DNA of 64,000 nucleotides from an uncultured bacterium (GCA_949300485.1 CASGEL010000007.1:116938-180937); one strand, 5' to 3'. Counted from the stretch's first letter, positions 32,286 to 42,819 are shown. Translations and numbers: made by a program. Notes: a model not told the origin generated them from the sequence alone.

Positions 32286-34112
32286 TTATGCAAAATTTGT
32301 TCCTTCATAAGGATCAATTCCCGGATAGTTAAAGTCTCTTTTAGGTTCGTTTGGATCATCTACTGTTTCATTATGAGTATTTTGGAATTGATTGTTTTCC
32401 ATTTCATCTACGGCACTGCTTATTTGATTAAGAATATCAAAAGATTTCTTTTCTAATTCTTCTCTTGAAATAGTACCATCTTGCTGTACGCTGTCAAGTG
32501 ATGCAAAACTTGATTCAATTAAATTATCAAGTTTTATTCTGTTAGCACCGGAAATATTTGTACCGAGCTGGCTTATTATAAAATCTCTGAATTCTGATTT
32601 ATCAAGAGATTGATTCTCATTTTGATCACCTGTTTGTAGAATTTCTGCAGCCAATTTGTCAGGATTTGCTTTTGCGTTGGCCATTTGTGTCAGATTCGGT
32701 ACTTCTTCTCCGTTTTTATTCAGAATTTTGATTTGTCCGTCATCTGTATAATTTATATCATATTGATCGCCGTATTGTTGTCGAAATTCTCTGCCTACTT
32801 TAGCAACATTTTCGGGGAGTTTATTAGCTGTAATAGTTACTTCGGCTAATTCTATGCCTTCTATTGCTCCGTCAGAGGTATTTGTTGATTGTGTTGCATC
32901 AAGTGTTTGTGTATCTCCTCCGAATTTGAACTTAGGCATTTTAATTTCTGCTCCTGAAAGGAAGTATTGATTACCTTTGTATTTACCTTCTTTCATTGTA
33001 TGAACCTGATTAGCATTTGCGTCAACAAGTTGTTTTGCTGCTTCTTTTATTTGTTCTTTTGTCGGATTTTCAATACCTTGTTGTTTTAAATTGTCTGTTA
33101 CTATTTTTGTTATGCTGTGTCCATTTGGAACGGTATAACTGTAAGATTCTTCTTTAGGAGCATTAAATTCTTCAGGTTTAATTTCTTCACCGTTTGCATT
33201 CTTATATGTTCTTGTACTTTCTCCGGCTAAATTAACTGCATCAGCTTGAACATTTCCATTAGAATCATATTTGTATACAATATGCGTTTCAGTTGCCAGT
33301 CCTCTGTTTCTTACTTCTGAAGAAGGTCGATTATTCTGCATGTCTGCTTCTGAAGTAAATTTCATTTCTGAAGTATATGTATTATCGCCGTCTTTACCTC
33401 TACCTGCAACGGTAATAGATGTCACATTACCATCAGCTCCAAATTCTTTGGTTATTTCTTTACCATTGCTGCTTTGTACTGTTTTAATTGTTTTTCCGTC
33501 TTTTGTCCAAACTGCTGTATCATTATCAGGGAATGTAATTTCTGTACCATCTGGGGCTATAGTTCCTGTTTGTTTACCTGCTTTATCATATTGTATGATT
33601 GTACCATCATTTTTTATGAAATTTTGTGATCCATCTGCGTTTTTGACTAAAACGGTTCCGTCCTGATAAGTTGTAACTGTGCTGCCATCAGAATTTTTTG
33701 TTACATCTTCTCTTTGAGATCCTTCGATGCCAAAATTACTATTATAGAATGATGTTGTTGTATTACCGTTAACCTCGGTATATTTTTCACCTTTTGCTGT
33801 TGCTTGTTGATCTGCAAGTTTTGATAATGCTTCAAATGCAGATTTGCTATTATCTCCAAATAAAGCTTTCATTTCTCGCTGAGAAATTTTTCCGTTACCG
33901 TTTGACAAGGAGTATAAATTTTTTTGCATTACGGCTGCTTCTTTGTCACTAATAACCCCATCATTATCTTTATCATACATTTTGAATAGGGCTTCATTAC
34001 CTTTGGTTTTTTGTAAACCTTTCAGATTTTCTAAGTTAATACTTTTACCGTCTTTGCCTTTTAATTTTAATGTTTGATTTTGTTGCGGATTATTACCAAC
34101 TCCATCTACCAT
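32286..34112 (-). CDS. Large EF-hand protein with repeats, unknown function
   Basis: 608 aa. An N-terminal EF-hand loop DKDNDGVISDKE (residues 47-58) is followed by a second weaker loop (GNGKISQRE). Middle residues 120-270 consist of beta repeats of the type DGT-x-x-x-Y/F-x-DG, like bacterial wall-associated repeat stretches. Two more EF-hand-like loops (DQNENQSLDKSEF and VQQDGTISREEL) lie near the C-terminus. No signal peptide or membrane segment is seen, so export, if any, uses another route. AAGGAG precedes the ATG. Calcium binding is inferred from the loops. Confidence 0.8.
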   Translation of the reverse strand: MVDGVGNNPQQNQTLKLKGKDGKSINLENLKGLQKTKGNEALFKMYDKDNDGVISDKEAAVMQKNLYSLSNGNGKISQREMKALFGDNSKSAFEALSKLADQQATAKGEKYTEVNGNTTTSFYNSNFGIEGSQREDVTKNSDGSTVTTYQDGTVLVKNADGSQNFIKNDGTIIQYDKAGKQTGTIAPDGTEITFPDNDTAVWTKDGKTIKTVQSSNGKEITKEFGADGNVTSITVAGRGKDGDNTYTSEMKFTSEADMQNNRPSSEVRNRGLATETHIVYKYDSNGNVQADAVNLAGESTRTYKNANGEEIKPEEFNAPKEESYSYTVPNGHSITKIVTDNLKQQGIENPTKEQIKEAAKQLVDANANQVHTMKEGKYKGNQYFLSGAEIKMPKFKFGGDTQTLDATQSTNTSDGAIEGIELAEVTITANKLPENVAKVGREFRQQYGDQYDINYTDDGQIKILNKNGEEVPNLTQMANAKANPDKLAAEILQTGDQNENQSLDKSEFRDFIISQLGTNISGANRIKLDNLIESSFASLDSVQQDGTISREELEKKSFDILNQISSAVDEMENNQFQNTHNETVDDPNEPKRDFNYPGIDPYEGTNFA

Positions 34113-34154
34113 AACGCATATCTCCTTTATTTTTCATAATTGTACGTTATGGTA
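34107..34154. promoter_or_regulatory. Inverted repeat covering the EF-hand start codon
   Basis: TACCATAACG (34107-34116) is the exact reverse complement of CGTTATGGTA (34145-34154). The first arm includes the start codon of the EF-hand gene and the enclosed 28 bases hold its ribosome site, so the message could fold and hide its start. Confidence 0.5.
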
Positions 34155-34195
34155 TAAAACGGCTGTTGAAATTAAAATCTTTAATATTTCTTGAG

Positions 34196-34215
34196 ACTTG
34201 TAACAACTTGTAACA
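34196..34215. repeat. Tandem 10-base repeat
   Basis: ACTTGTAACA twice in a row, between the HIT gene and the EF-hand gene, one helical turn apart. Possible regulator site. Confidence 0.4.
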
Positions 34216-34216
34216 A

Positions 34217-34534
34217 TCACTTTTTATTTCCAAGAACATGTATATGCAGATGAAAAACTTCTTGTCCGGCTTCTTTGCCTGTATTAATCTGTGTTTTGTA
34301 TGATTTTAGTCCTATTTTTTTTGTTACGTCTTTGACTGTTTGTAAAAGTTCTGCCATTAAATTTTTATCTTCTAGTTCATTCAAGGATGCAATATGTTTT
34401 TTGGGACATACCAGCATATGAATAGGTGCTTTTGGATTGATGTCATTAAAAACTACGGTGTTTTCTGTTTCGTAAACAAATTCTGTTCCAAAGTCTCCGT
34501 TTATAATTTTACAAAAAATACAATCTTCACTCAT
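34217..34534 (-). CDS. HIT-family nucleotide hydrolase (HinT-like)
   Basis: Histidine-triad protein acting on nucleotide phosphoramidates. CIFCKIINGD with two Cys at the start (zinc site) and the triad HLHIHVLG near the end (around residues 95-102). 105 aa, normal. Ribosome site AGGAG. Eleven bases after the O-methyltransferase gene, same strand. Confidence 0.92.
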   Translation of the reverse strand: MSEDCIFCKIINGDFGTEFVYETENTVVFNDINPKAPIHMLVCPKKHIASLNELEDKNLMAELLQTVKDVTKKIGLKSYKTQINTGKEAGQEVFHLHIHVLGNKK

Positions 34535-34545
34535 AATATATTCTC

Positions 34546-35115
34546 CTATCTTATTTTTTTTGCTAATGAAAGTCCTGCTGGAAGCGGTAAAACGACATTT
34601 TCGTAATCAGGATTTGCGTTTATATCGTCAATAAAAGTTTGAACTTTGGCTGCATGAGAAATTACATTATCGCAGGCAATATATCCTCCTATTGTCAAAT
34701 GCGGTGCAATTAGATGGAAAAATTTTATATATTGCGCTTTGTTTGCGTCAATAAATGCAAAGTCCACTTTGAAATCCTCCGGAAGATATTCTAAAATCGT
34801 TGCAGCATCACCCTTTTTGGTTTCAATAATATCGGATACTGCGCATTTTTCGAAATTTTTTTTAGCTATATCAAGTCTTTTATCATAAAATTCGATAGTT
34901 GTAAGTTTTCCGCCTGTTTTTTTCAGCGCTTTTGCAATCCAAATTCCTGAATATCCGTTTGATGTCCCTACTTCAATTACATTTTTTGATTTGGAATCAA
35001 CAATCAAGTTGTATAAAAATTCGGCTGTTGTTCTTGAAATATTCCAAAATTGTTTTTGAGTTTTTTCCAATTCTTTTAAAGTTTCTTGAGTAGTATTGTC
35101 AAATGTTTCTATCAT
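34546..35115 (-). CDS. SAM-dependent O-methyltransferase (class I, CCoAOMT-like)
   Basis: SAM motif VIEVGTSNGYSGIWIA (around residues 41-56), metal/substrate region FAFIDANKAQYIKFF and ACDNVISH. 189 aa, a little short for the family but complete. The ATG overlaps the stop of the propeller gene (TAATG), indicating coupled translation. Substrate unknown, likely a catechol-type compound by family. Confidence 0.85.
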   Translation of the reverse strand: MIETFDNTTQETLKELEKTQKQFWNISRTTAEFLYNLIVDSKSKNVIEVGTSNGYSGIWIAKALKKTGGKLTTIEFYDKRLDIAKKNFEKCAVSDIIETKKGDAATILEYLPEDFKVDFAFIDANKAQYIKFFHLIAPHLTIGGYIACDNVISHAAKVQTFIDDINANPDYENVVLPLPAGLSLAKKIR

Positions 35116-36533
35116 TATTTTATTGTTTTTACCTTATTTGTAATCACTATTGTTCTAACAGGAACGTCTATAGGACTTGTTTTAACTATTTCTTTTGTAT
35201 CGGTATCAATTACTGAGTATAATCCTGATCTTGCATTTGTGATCATTATCAAGTTACTGTTGTCGATTGGTGTAATTTTTGTAGCAAATGCATTTGTATT
35301 TAAGAATAATTTGTCTGTAACAATATCATCTTGGGTATTTAAAACTTCGACAATATTATCTTGCGCTCCAAGAATAAACAGCTCTCCATTATGAGCATAT
35401 AAATCAACCGGTTTTTCACAAACTTCAAGTTCTGAAAGGAAACCTAATGTTTCATAATCTACTATTGCAAGTCTGTTTTTAGTTCTGCTTATTATGTAAA
35501 TTTTGCCGTTATCATAGGCGATTTTTGAAACATTTGGAAAACTTCCGATATTTCTTAAAAGAAAATCGTTATCAAGTTCTATTGCCCAGATGTCATTTGT
35601 ATTTCTGTCAACATAGAACAATTTTGTTCCGTCTTCGCTTAGTGTAAATTTCTCACACATACCGTTAATTTTTAATTGTTTTTTTAAAGTCATTGTTTCA
35701 AGACTTAAAATATATATACTTGCATTTGAACCGGACGTTATATATGCAATCTTTTTAGGTGTATCAATTATTATTTGTTCGGGGCAAATTTCAAAATTAA
35801 CTTGTTTAATAATTTTTTCATCCATCAAGGATATAATATTCATTGTTTTGGAATCAAAATATGTTACCAATAAAAATTCATTATTGTATGCCTTCATGTC
35901 ATTTATAACATGTTCTTGTTCAAGTGCATATTCCGGATTTTTGCTGTCAGTTTGAATTACCTGAATATTTTTATTGGAACCTGTAGAGATATAAAAAGTT
36001 TTTCCTTTAAGAGGTTCAACAGGTGCAGTCGTTGTTTTTTTACCTTTATTTCTGGTATTATTTATTCTTAAACCGGTATCTTGGGTAACCATAACATCGA
36101 TATTGCCGATTATTCCTTTTAAGGATTCAGGTATAACAAGACCTTTGGGTAGAAGAATATCTTGCGGTAATAGGCCTGTTTGCAATTCTTCAGGTGGTGC
36201 AGCCATATTTATAACTGTTTTTTTGCCGTTTGTATTGATAACTTTTAATAATACGTAATTGTTATTCAAAATAATCATATCCGGCTTTTGCTTCATTGTA
36301 GTGTTTACCGGATAACTTGATTTTATGCTTACCTCTTTTAAATCTTGGGTCTTTGCCGGAAATACAGGAAGATACATCGTGTTATCAGGCAAAATAATTG
36401 CTCCGTCAAACCGGAAATTCGTATTAGGAAAATCTTTGTTCACAAAGTTTTGTACCGACTCAGGAACTTGCGCTCCAAAAGCTGTTGTACAAATCATGAA
36501 ACATAAGCAAATTGCTGTTAAGATTTTCCGCAT
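35115..36533 (-). CDS. Exported YVTN-type beta-propeller protein
   Basis: A signal peptide ([20 protein letters not shown], cleavage near residue 20) precedes a domain of about 100 residues and then repeated four-stranded blades of the YVTN/WD type from about residue 170: each has a pattern like V-x-x-I-x-L and D-x-x-x-x-I-x-x-x. No catalytic residues are visible. It probably binds another protein or ligand in the periplasm. Its start overlaps the dnaJ stop (TAATG). Confidence 0.75.
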   Translation of the reverse strand: MRKILTAICLCFMICTTAFGAQVPESVQNFVNKDFPNTNFRFDGAIILPDNTMYLPVFPAKTQDLKEVSIKSSYPVNTTMKQKPDMIILNNNYVLLKVINTNGKKTVINMAAPPEELQTGLLPQDILLPKGLVIPESLKGIIGNIDVMVTQDTGLRINNTRNKGKKTTTAPVEPLKGKTFYISTGSNKNIQVIQTDSKNPEYALEQEHVINDMKAYNNEFLLVTYFDSKTMNIISLMDEKIIKQVNFEICPEQIIIDTPKKIAYITSGSNASIYILSLETMTLKKQLKINGMCEKFTLSEDGTKLFYVDRNTNDIWAIELDNDFLLRNIGSFPNVSKIAYDNGKIYIISRTKNRLAIVDYETLGFLSELEVCEKPVDLYAHNGELFILGAQDNIVEVLNTQDDIVTDKLFLNTNAFATKITPIDNSNLIMITNARSGLYSVIDTDTKEIVKTSPIDVPVRTIVITNKVKTIK

Positions 36534-37657
36534 TATCTGAATACTCCCTTAACTTTTGACATAATTGATTTTTGCGGCTTTTTTCCGCCATTAATTTCAT
36601 ATAGTCGCTGGTACAATTGTTTTTCTTCTTCAGTGAGCTTTGTAGGTATGTTAATTTTTACAACTACAATATGATCTCCCCTTTGAGAAGGTTTGGTTAT
36701 AACAGGGATGCCTGCTCCTTTAATTTTAACAATATTAGAATGTTGAATACCTGCAGGTATTTGTACTTCTTTATCTCCGTCAAGAGTTTTGATGGTGACA
36801 ACATCACCCATAACAGCTTGAGCCGGAGAAATTTCAAGTTCTGTGAAAACATTTATACCATCTCTTTTATAATAATTAGAAGGTTCAACATGAATCACCA
36901 CGAATAAATCTCCGTTAGGTCCGCCGTTTTTGCCGCAGTCACCTTGGGAAGAAACTCGTATTTTTGACATATTGTCAACACCGGCAGGAATTTTTATTTC
37001 AACTTTCTTTTCTTTGTTGATTTGTCCTTGTCCTTGGCATGTTTTGCAAGGTTTATCTATTACTTGTCCTGAACCATTGCAGTGCGGGCATGTGGTAATT
37101 TGTGCAAAACTTCCTAAAGGTGTTCTTGTCACCGTTTTGACTTGTCCTGAACCTCCGCATTGAGGACAGGTTTTCTTTTGGGTTCCTTTTTCAGCGCCTG
37201 ATCCGTTACAATCAGGACATATCTCAAGATGGTCAAATCTGATTTCTTTATTTATTCCAAAAGCAGCTTCTTCAAATTTTAATTTGATATCATATCTTAA
37301 ATCATCTCCACGTTGAGGGGCGTTAGGATCAGGTCTTCCGCCAAATCCAAATCCGCCGAATCCGCCAAAGAAGGTTTCAAAAATATCATTTAAATCTCCA
37401 AATCCTCCGGCAAACGGTCCACCTGTATCAAATCCGGCATTTTTTAGACCGTCTTCGCCGTACCTGTCATAAGTTGCACGTTTATTATCATCTGACAGGG
37501 TTTCATATGCTTTTCCAAGTTCTTTAAATTTTTCCTCAGCATCCGGAGCTTTGTTAACATCGGGGTGTAACTCTCTTGCTTTCCTGCGGAAAGCTGATTT
37601 TATTTCATCTTTTGAAGCATCTTTTGATATCCCTAATATTTCATAGTAATCTGCCAT
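36533..37657 (-). CDS. dnaJ: Chaperone DnaJ
   Basis: Hsp40 co-chaperone of DnaK. J domain 1-70 with HPD at 33-35, a Gly/Phe-rich linker ([10 protein letters not shown]), four CxxCxGxG zinc motifs ([32 protein letters not shown]) and C-terminal substrate domains. 374 aa. dnaK is not adjacent. Transcribed after grpE. Confidence 0.96.
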   Translation of the reverse strand: MADYYEILGISKDASKDEIKSAFRRKARELHPDVNKAPDAEEKFKELGKAYETLSDDNKRATYDRYGEDGLKNAGFDTGGPFAGGFGDLNDIFETFFGGFGGFGFGGRPDPNAPQRGDDLRYDIKLKFEEAAFGINKEIRFDHLEICPDCNGSGAEKGTQKKTCPQCGGSGQVKTVTRTPLGSFAQITTCPHCNGSGQVIDKPCKTCQGQGQINKEKKVEIKIPAGVDNMSKIRVSSQGDCGKNGGPNGDLFVVIHVEPSNYYKRDGINVFTELEISPAQAVMGDVVTIKTLDGDKEVQIPAGIQHSNIVKIKGAGIPVITKPSQRGDHIVVVKINIPTKLTEEEKQLYQRLYEINGGKKPQKSIMSKVKGVFR

Positions 37658-37702
37658 TGTTCTTTTTTACTTCCTCTACATCCTCAAGTCTTTCAAATAA
37701 TG

Positions 37703-38308
37703 TTATTCGGCAGTAGCAACGTTAACAAGTGTAGGTCTTAGTACTTTGTCACCCAATTTGTAGCCTTTTTGTAGTTCGTTGATTATTGTATGTTCAGGGT
37801 GTTCACTTGTTGGAGTTTGCATAACTGCTTCGTGGAAATTAGGGTCAAATTCTTCTCCGATAGCTTTGATTTCTTCAAGCCCAAGTTTTGTTAATGCATC
37901 ATATACTTGCTTATGAACAAGATTGAAGCTTTCTTTAACCTTTTCGCAATCTTCTACATTTTCAAGAGCTTTTTGTCCTCTTTCAAAATTGTCAAGAACT
38001 TCAAGCAGGCTTTTTAGAGCATTTTCAGTTCCAAATTTGATAAGGTTTTCTCTTTCTTGAGCTTGACGTTTTCTGTAGTTGTCAAAATCTGCAGCAAGAC
38101 GAATATATTGTTGATTTAGTTTATCATATTCTTCTTGTAATTTTTTTAGTTCATCATTTTGTTTGTCTTCAACAGTTTCTGTTTCTTGAGAGTCTTCAGT
38201 GTTTGTATCTTCAGTTTCTTCTTCTGTTGAAGTTTGGTCTTGTTTATCATTTTCTTCGTCTTTAACGATGTTTTCGTTTTTAAACGGATTTGAATTTTTA
38301 TTAAACAT
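37703..38308 (-). CDS. grpE: Nucleotide exchange factor GrpE
   Basis: Releases ADP from DnaK. Acidic, Gln/Thr-rich N-terminal 60 residues, then the coiled coil EYDKLNQQYIRLAADFDNYR and the C-terminal beta domain GDKVLRPTLVNVA. 201 aa. AAGGGA lies 8 bases before the ATG. No CIRCE or HrcA site is visible in the leader. Confidence 0.95.
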   Translation of the reverse strand: MFNKNSNPFKNENIVKDEENDKQDQTSTEEETEDTNTEDSQETETVEDKQNDELKKLQEEYDKLNQQYIRLAADFDNYRKRQAQERENLIKFGTENALKSLLEVLDNFERGQKALENVEDCEKVKESFNLVHKQVYDALTKLGLEEIKAIGEEFDPNFHEAVMQTPTSEHPEHTIINELQKGYKLGDKVLRPTLVNVATAE

Positions 38309-38327
38309 AAATATTTCCCTTCACAAC

Positions 38328-38356
38328 ATTATATATAATACATTATAAATTATCAA
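38328..38356 (-). promoter_or_regulatory. Promoter of grpE-dnaJ
   Basis: On the minus strand TTGATA (38356-38351), 17 bases, TATAAT (38333-38328). A second, overlapping set (TTGTGA-16-TATAAT) also exists. Confidence 0.7.
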
Positions 38357-38521
38357 AACGATTTCACAAGTTAAATTTATTATTTTTTAATATTTATATC
38401 AAATGGAATTTTTATAAGTATTATTTGTTGATATCTTATCAAGTGTAAAAATTTCACTTTATATGTTTTTGTTGTAGAATGTTGTATGTAAATACTGTTA
38501 CAAAAGGAAAGGATATTTTAA

Positions 38522-40204
38522 ATGACAAAACTTTCACCATTACAAATTGAAAGATTAAAGTACCAGCCAAAACTTCCTTCAAGTTTACAAAACGGAGTAA
38601 ACTCTTTGGAAATGGTTGAAGGATCTGCAACAGAATCTGTTAGAGATCGTGAACAAATTAAAGCTTTGTTTGCTAATACTTACGGCAAACCAACTGTTAC
38701 ATTTAAATCATCTTCTTCAGTTTCAACTTCTGAAGTGAGAAATGTCGGAGTTATTTTATCAGGCGGTCAGGCTCCTGGCGGTCACAATGTTATTGCAGGT
38801 TTGTATGATGCATTAAAAAGTGCTAATTCTGCAAATAAATTGTACGGTTTCTTAGGCGGACCTTCAGGTATTATTGACGGTAAATATGTTGAATTTACAG
38901 ATGAATTTATTGATGCTTACAGAAATACCGGAGGTTTTGATATTATTGGTTCCGGCAGAACTAAATTAGAAACTGAAGAACAATTCCAAAAATCTTTGGC
39001 TGTTTGTAAAAAGTTAAATATTTCAGCTGTTGTAATTATCGGCGGTGATGATTCAAATACAAACGCTGCATTACTTGCTGAATGGTTTGTTAAAAATAAT
39101 ACAGGTATTCAGGTTATCGGATGTCCTAAAACAATTGACGGTGATTTGAAAAATGAGCAAATCGAAATTTCTTTCGGTTTTGATACAGCAACTAAAACTT
39201 ATGCTGAACTTATCGGTAACATCCAAAGAGATGCAAATTCAGCTAAAAAATATTGGCACTTTATTAAAATTATGGGAAGAAGTGCATCACACGTTGCTTT
39301 GGAAGCAGCTTTGCAAACTCAACCTAACATTACTTTGATATCAGAAGAAGTTCAAGAAAAGAAAATGTCATTGGCTTCAATCATTGATTATATGACAGAT
39401 ATTATCGTAAAACGTTCTGATATGGGTAAAAACTTTGGTATTGCCGTTATTCCTGAAGGTTTGATTGAATTTATTCCTGAAATGGGTTCTATGATTTCAA
39501 ATCTTAACGATATTATGGCATCTTTAGAATCTGATCCTAACTTTGTTAATGCAACAACTATCAGAGAAAAATTTGATATTGTTGAAAACAGATTAGATAC
39601 AGAAAATGCTAAAGTTTATAATTCATTACCTGCTTTGATTAAAGGTCAGTTATTGGCTGATCGCGACCCTCATGGTAATGTTCAGGTTTCTAAAATTGAA
39701 ACTGAAAAATTGTTAATCGAAATGATTTCAACTCGTTTGGATGAATTAAAAGATCAAGGTGAATATATTGGTAAATTCTCAGCACAATCACACTTCTTCG
39801 GATATGAAGGCCGTTGTGCATTCCCATCAAACTTTGATGCTGATTACTGCTATTCACTTGGTTATAATGCATTTGCATTGATTAACTTCGGTTTAACAGG
39901 TTACTTATCTTCAGTAAGAAACTTGACTCAACCTGCAGATCAATGGATTGCAGGCGGTGTTCCTCTTACTATGATGATGAATATGGAAAAACGTCATGGT
40001 GAAATGAAACCGGTTATTCAAAAAGCACTTGTCAGACTTGACGGTCCTGTATTTAAACAATTACAAGACAACAGAGATGACTGGGCTATGAATGACAGAT
40101 ATTTATTCCCTGGTGCTATTCAATACTTTGGACCAAGTTCAGTTTGTGATATTACAACAATTACATTACAATTGGAAAGAAGTAAAGAATTAGCTTCTGT
40201 ATAA
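38522..40204 (+). CDS. pfp: Pyrophosphate-dependent 6-phosphofructokinase
   Basis: Phosphorylates fructose-6-phosphate with PPi, reversible glycolytic step. Phosphate-binding [24 protein letters not shown] (the second Asp marks PPi use), [10 protein letters not shown], and [14 protein letters not shown]. 560 aa places it in the long group-II type, like plant beta subunit and spirochaete enzymes. Ribosome site AAGGA. The upstream gap of 213 bases holds no clear promoter in consensus. Confidence 0.93.
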   Translation: MTKLSPLQIERLKYQPKLPSSLQNGVNSLEMVEGSATESVRDREQIKALFANTYGKPTVTFKSSSSVSTSEVRNVGVILSGGQAPGGHNVIAGLYDALKSANSANKLYGFLGGPSGIIDGKYVEFTDEFIDAYRNTGGFDIIGSGRTKLETEEQFQKSLAVCKKLNISAVVIIGGDDSNTNAALLAEWFVKNNTGIQVIGCPKTIDGDLKNEQIEISFGFDTATKTYAELIGNIQRDANSAKKYWHFIKIMGRSASHVALEAALQTQPNITLISEEVQEKKMSLASIIDYMTDIIVKRSDMGKNFGIAVIPEGLIEFIPEMGSMISNLNDIMASLESDPNFVNATTIREKFDIVENRLDTENAKVYNSLPALIKGQLLADRDPHGNVQVSKIETEKLLIEMISTRLDELKDQGEYIGKFSAQSHFFGYEGRCAFPSNFDADYCYSLGYNAFALINFGLTGYLSSVRNLTQPADQWIAGGVPLTMMMNMEKRHGEMKPVIQKALVRLDGPVFKQLQDNRDDWAMNDRYLFPGAIQYFGPSSVCDITTITLQLERSKELASV

Positions 40205-40221
40205 TAATTAAATAATTATGC

Positions 40222-40257
40222 AAAAGGACTGCTTTAAATTATAAAGCAGTCCTTTTT
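40222..40257 (+). terminator. Rho-independent terminator after pfp
   Basis: AAAGGACTGCTTTA pairs with TAAAGCAGTCCTTT around AATTA, followed by TTT. Confidence 0.92.
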
Positions 40258-40273
40258 GATGTTTAAATTTTTA

Positions 40274-40282
40274 TGTTATACT
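40274..40282 (+). promoter_or_regulatory. Extended -10 promoter of leuS
   Basis: TG-T-TATACT, extended -10, predicted start near 40289 and leader of about 24 bases containing GGAG. Confidence 0.5.
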
Positions 40283-40312
40283 TAAATCGAGGAATATGGA
40301 GTAAGAAGAAAT

Positions 40313-42799
40313 ATGAAAGAAAGTTATTTTCCGCAGGAAATAGAAAAAAAGTGGCAAAAAGTTTGGGAAGAAACAAAAGCATTTAAAACCCCGGACGAAT
40401 CTGATAAACCTAAGTATTATGCACTTTCGATGTTCCCGTATCCGTCAGGTAAACTGCATATGGGACATGTTAGAAATTATACAATAACAGATGTTATAGC
40501 AAGATTTAAAAAAGCAAACGGATTTAATGTTTTACATCCGATAGGCTGGGACAGTTTCGGGCTTCCTGCTGAAAATGCAGCTATGCAGCATAATGCAGAT
40601 CCTGAAACTTGGACTGATGAAAATATTGCTTATATGACAAAACAACTAAAAATGCTCGGGTTATCTTATGATTGGGACAGAGAAGTTACGACTTGCAAGC
40701 CTGATTATTATAAATGGACTCAGTGGTTATTTTTACAGCTTTATAAAAAAGGGCTTGTATATAAAAAAGAGGCTGCTGTAAACTGGTGTGACAAATGCGG
40801 AACAGTTCTTGCAAATGAACAGGTAATAGATGGAAAATGCTGGAGATGTGACAGTGTTGTTGAGAAAAAATATTTGTCACAATGGTTTATAAAAATTACT
40901 GATTATGCCGAAGTTTTATTAGAAGATTTAGATAAATTACCGGGCTGGGGTGACAATGTAAAGACAATGCAGGCAAATTGGATTGGTAAATCTAACGGTG
41001 CAATTTTTAAATTCCCTGTTGTAGATGCTCCAAACGGTGAAAAAATAGAAGTTCCGGTTTATACAACAAGACCTGATACTGTTTTTGGTATAACATATCT
41101 TGTTGTTGCTCCCGAATATAAAGATATAGAAAAACTTACAACACCTGAAAATAAACAGGCTGTTGAAGAATACAGAGCAAATGCTCGTAAAATGACTGAA
41201 ATTGAAAGATTATCTACAGAACGGGTTAAAACAGGTGTTCCCCTTGGTACTCACTGTAAAAATCCGTTCAATGGCGAGATTTTCCCGTTATGGACAGCGG
41301 ATTACGCTCTTGTTGAATATGGTACCGGTGCTGTAATGGCTGTTCCTACACATGATACAAGAGATTTTGATTTTGCTAAAAAGTATAACCTTCCAATGAA
41401 AGTTGTTATAGAAAATCCGCAGAATCCTAGTGATTGTTCTTCTGAAGCATATATTGAACCTGGTGTTCTGGTTAATTCTGGTGAATTTAACGGAATGAAA
41501 AATGATGAAGCTAAAAAATCTATTACGCAATGGGCCGTGGATAAAGGATTTGGTGAATTTAAGACTCAATACAGGCTGCGTGACTGGCTGATTTCCCGTC
41601 AGAGATACTGGGGTGCTCCGATTCCTGTTGTATATTGTGACAAATGTGGTATACAGCCTGTACCGGAAGAGCAGCTTCCTGTTTTATTGCCTAAGGATGT
41701 TGACTTTACGGTTGTCGGAAAATCTCCTATAACAACTTCTAAAACATTTAAAGATACGGTTTGTCCTGTTTGCGGCGCTCATGCAACCAGAGAAACCGAT
41801 ACGATGGATACTTTTGTATGTTCAAGTTGGTATTATTTGAGATATTCAGATGCCAAAAATTCACAAAAATGTTTTGACAGAGATAAGGTAAATCACTGGC
41901 TTCCTGTTGATCAATATGTCGGCGGTATTGAACATGCAATTTTACACTTGTTGTATTCAAGATTTTTTACAAAAGCGTTAAGGGATTGCGGTTTGCTTGA
42001 TTTTGACGAGCCGTTTAAAAATCTTTTGACTCAAGGAATGGTCTTGAAAGACGGTTCTAAAATGTCAAAATCTAAGGGTAATACGGTTGATCCTGATGAA
42101 ATATTCGAAAATTACGGTGCAGACACTGCAAGATTGTTTATCTTGTCTGATTCACCTCCGGCCAGAGATTTTGACTGGTCTGACGCCGGTGTCGAGGGAT
42201 GTTACAAATTTTTAAATCGCGTTTGGAGATTGATTTCATCTAATCAGGATAATATTAAACTTGATTATAAATTGAATTTTCCGTTATCAAAAGAAAATGA
42301 TGATCTGGTAAGAAATGTTCATATTTCTATCAAGGGTATTACTAATGATATCTCTAATGATTTCCAATTCAATACGGTTATTTCCAAGTATAGAGAATTG
42401 ACTAATGCAATATACGATTGGCAGGCTAAAAAATCTGATTTGAATGATGAAGATAAAAATGTTTTGAGCTTTGCCATTGTATCACTTATCAAATTGATGT
42501 CACCGGTTGCGGTTCATTTAACTGAAGAAGCATGGCATGATTTGGGCGGTGAGGGTTCAATTCATGAACAGCCTTGGTGTGAATGGGATGAAAATCTTGC
42601 TAAATCAAGTTCAATTACTTTAGTTGTTCAGGTTAACGGTAAAGTAAAAGATAAAATTGAAGTTGATGAAGGTTTAGATCAGGAAGAAATGAAACAAGTT
42701 GCTTTAAACAGCGAAAAAATAAAAGCACAAACTGATGGTAAAACAGTTGTTAAAGTTATTGTTGTTCCTAAGAAACTTGTTAATATTGTTGTGAAGTAA
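40313..42799 (+). CDS. leuS: Leucyl-tRNA synthetase
   Basis: Charges tRNA-Leu. HMGH at residues 49-52 (KLHMGHVRN), editing domain around residues 220-420, KMSKS at 583-587, zinc-type cysteines (CDKCG and CWRC) and a typical C-terminal tail ending KVIVVPKKLVNIVVK. 828 aa, normal for bacterial LeuS. Confidence 0.97.
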   Translation: MKESYFPQEIEKKWQKVWEETKAFKTPDESDKPKYYALSMFPYPSGKLHMGHVRNYTITDVIARFKKANGFNVLHPIGWDSFGLPAENAAMQHNADPETWTDENIAYMTKQLKMLGLSYDWDREVTTCKPDYYKWTQWLFLQLYKKGLVYKKEAAVNWCDKCGTVLANEQVIDGKCWRCDSVVEKKYLSQWFIKITDYAEVLLEDLDKLPGWGDNVKTMQANWIGKSNGAIFKFPVVDAPNGEKIEVPVYTTRPDTVFGITYLVVAPEYKDIEKLTTPENKQAVEEYRANARKMTEIERLSTERVKTGVPLGTHCKNPFNGEIFPLWTADYALVEYGTGAVMAVPTHDTRDFDFAKKYNLPMKVVIENPQNPSDCSSEAYIEPGVLVNSGEFNGMKNDEAKKSITQWAVDKGFGEFKTQYRLRDWLISRQRYWGAPIPVVYCDKCGIQPVPEEQLPVLLPKDVDFTVVGKSPITTSKTFKDTVCPVCGAHATRETDTMDTFVCSSWYYLRYSDAKNSQKCFDRDKVNHWLPVDQYVGGIEHAILHLLYSRFFTKALRDCGLLDFDEPFKNLLTQGMVLKDGSKMSKSKGNTVDPDEIFENYGADTARLFILSDSPPARDFDWSDAGVEGCYKFLNRVWRLISSNQDNIKLDYKLNFPLSKENDDLVRNVHISIKGITNDISNDFQFNTVISKYRELTNAIYDWQAKKSDLNDEDKNVLSFAIVSLIKLMSPVAVHLTEEAWHDLGGEGSIHEQPWCEWDENLAKSSSITLVVQVNGKVKDKIEVDEGLDQEEMKQVALNSEKIKAQTDGKTVVKVIVVPKKLVNIVVK

Positions 42800-42819
42800 G
42801 TAAAATATGATATATAATA

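Noticed and set aside
37658..38521. CIRCE or heat-shock operator before grpE
   Set aside because: No TTAGCACTC-type inverted repeat was found; the promoter is a plain sigma-70 type.
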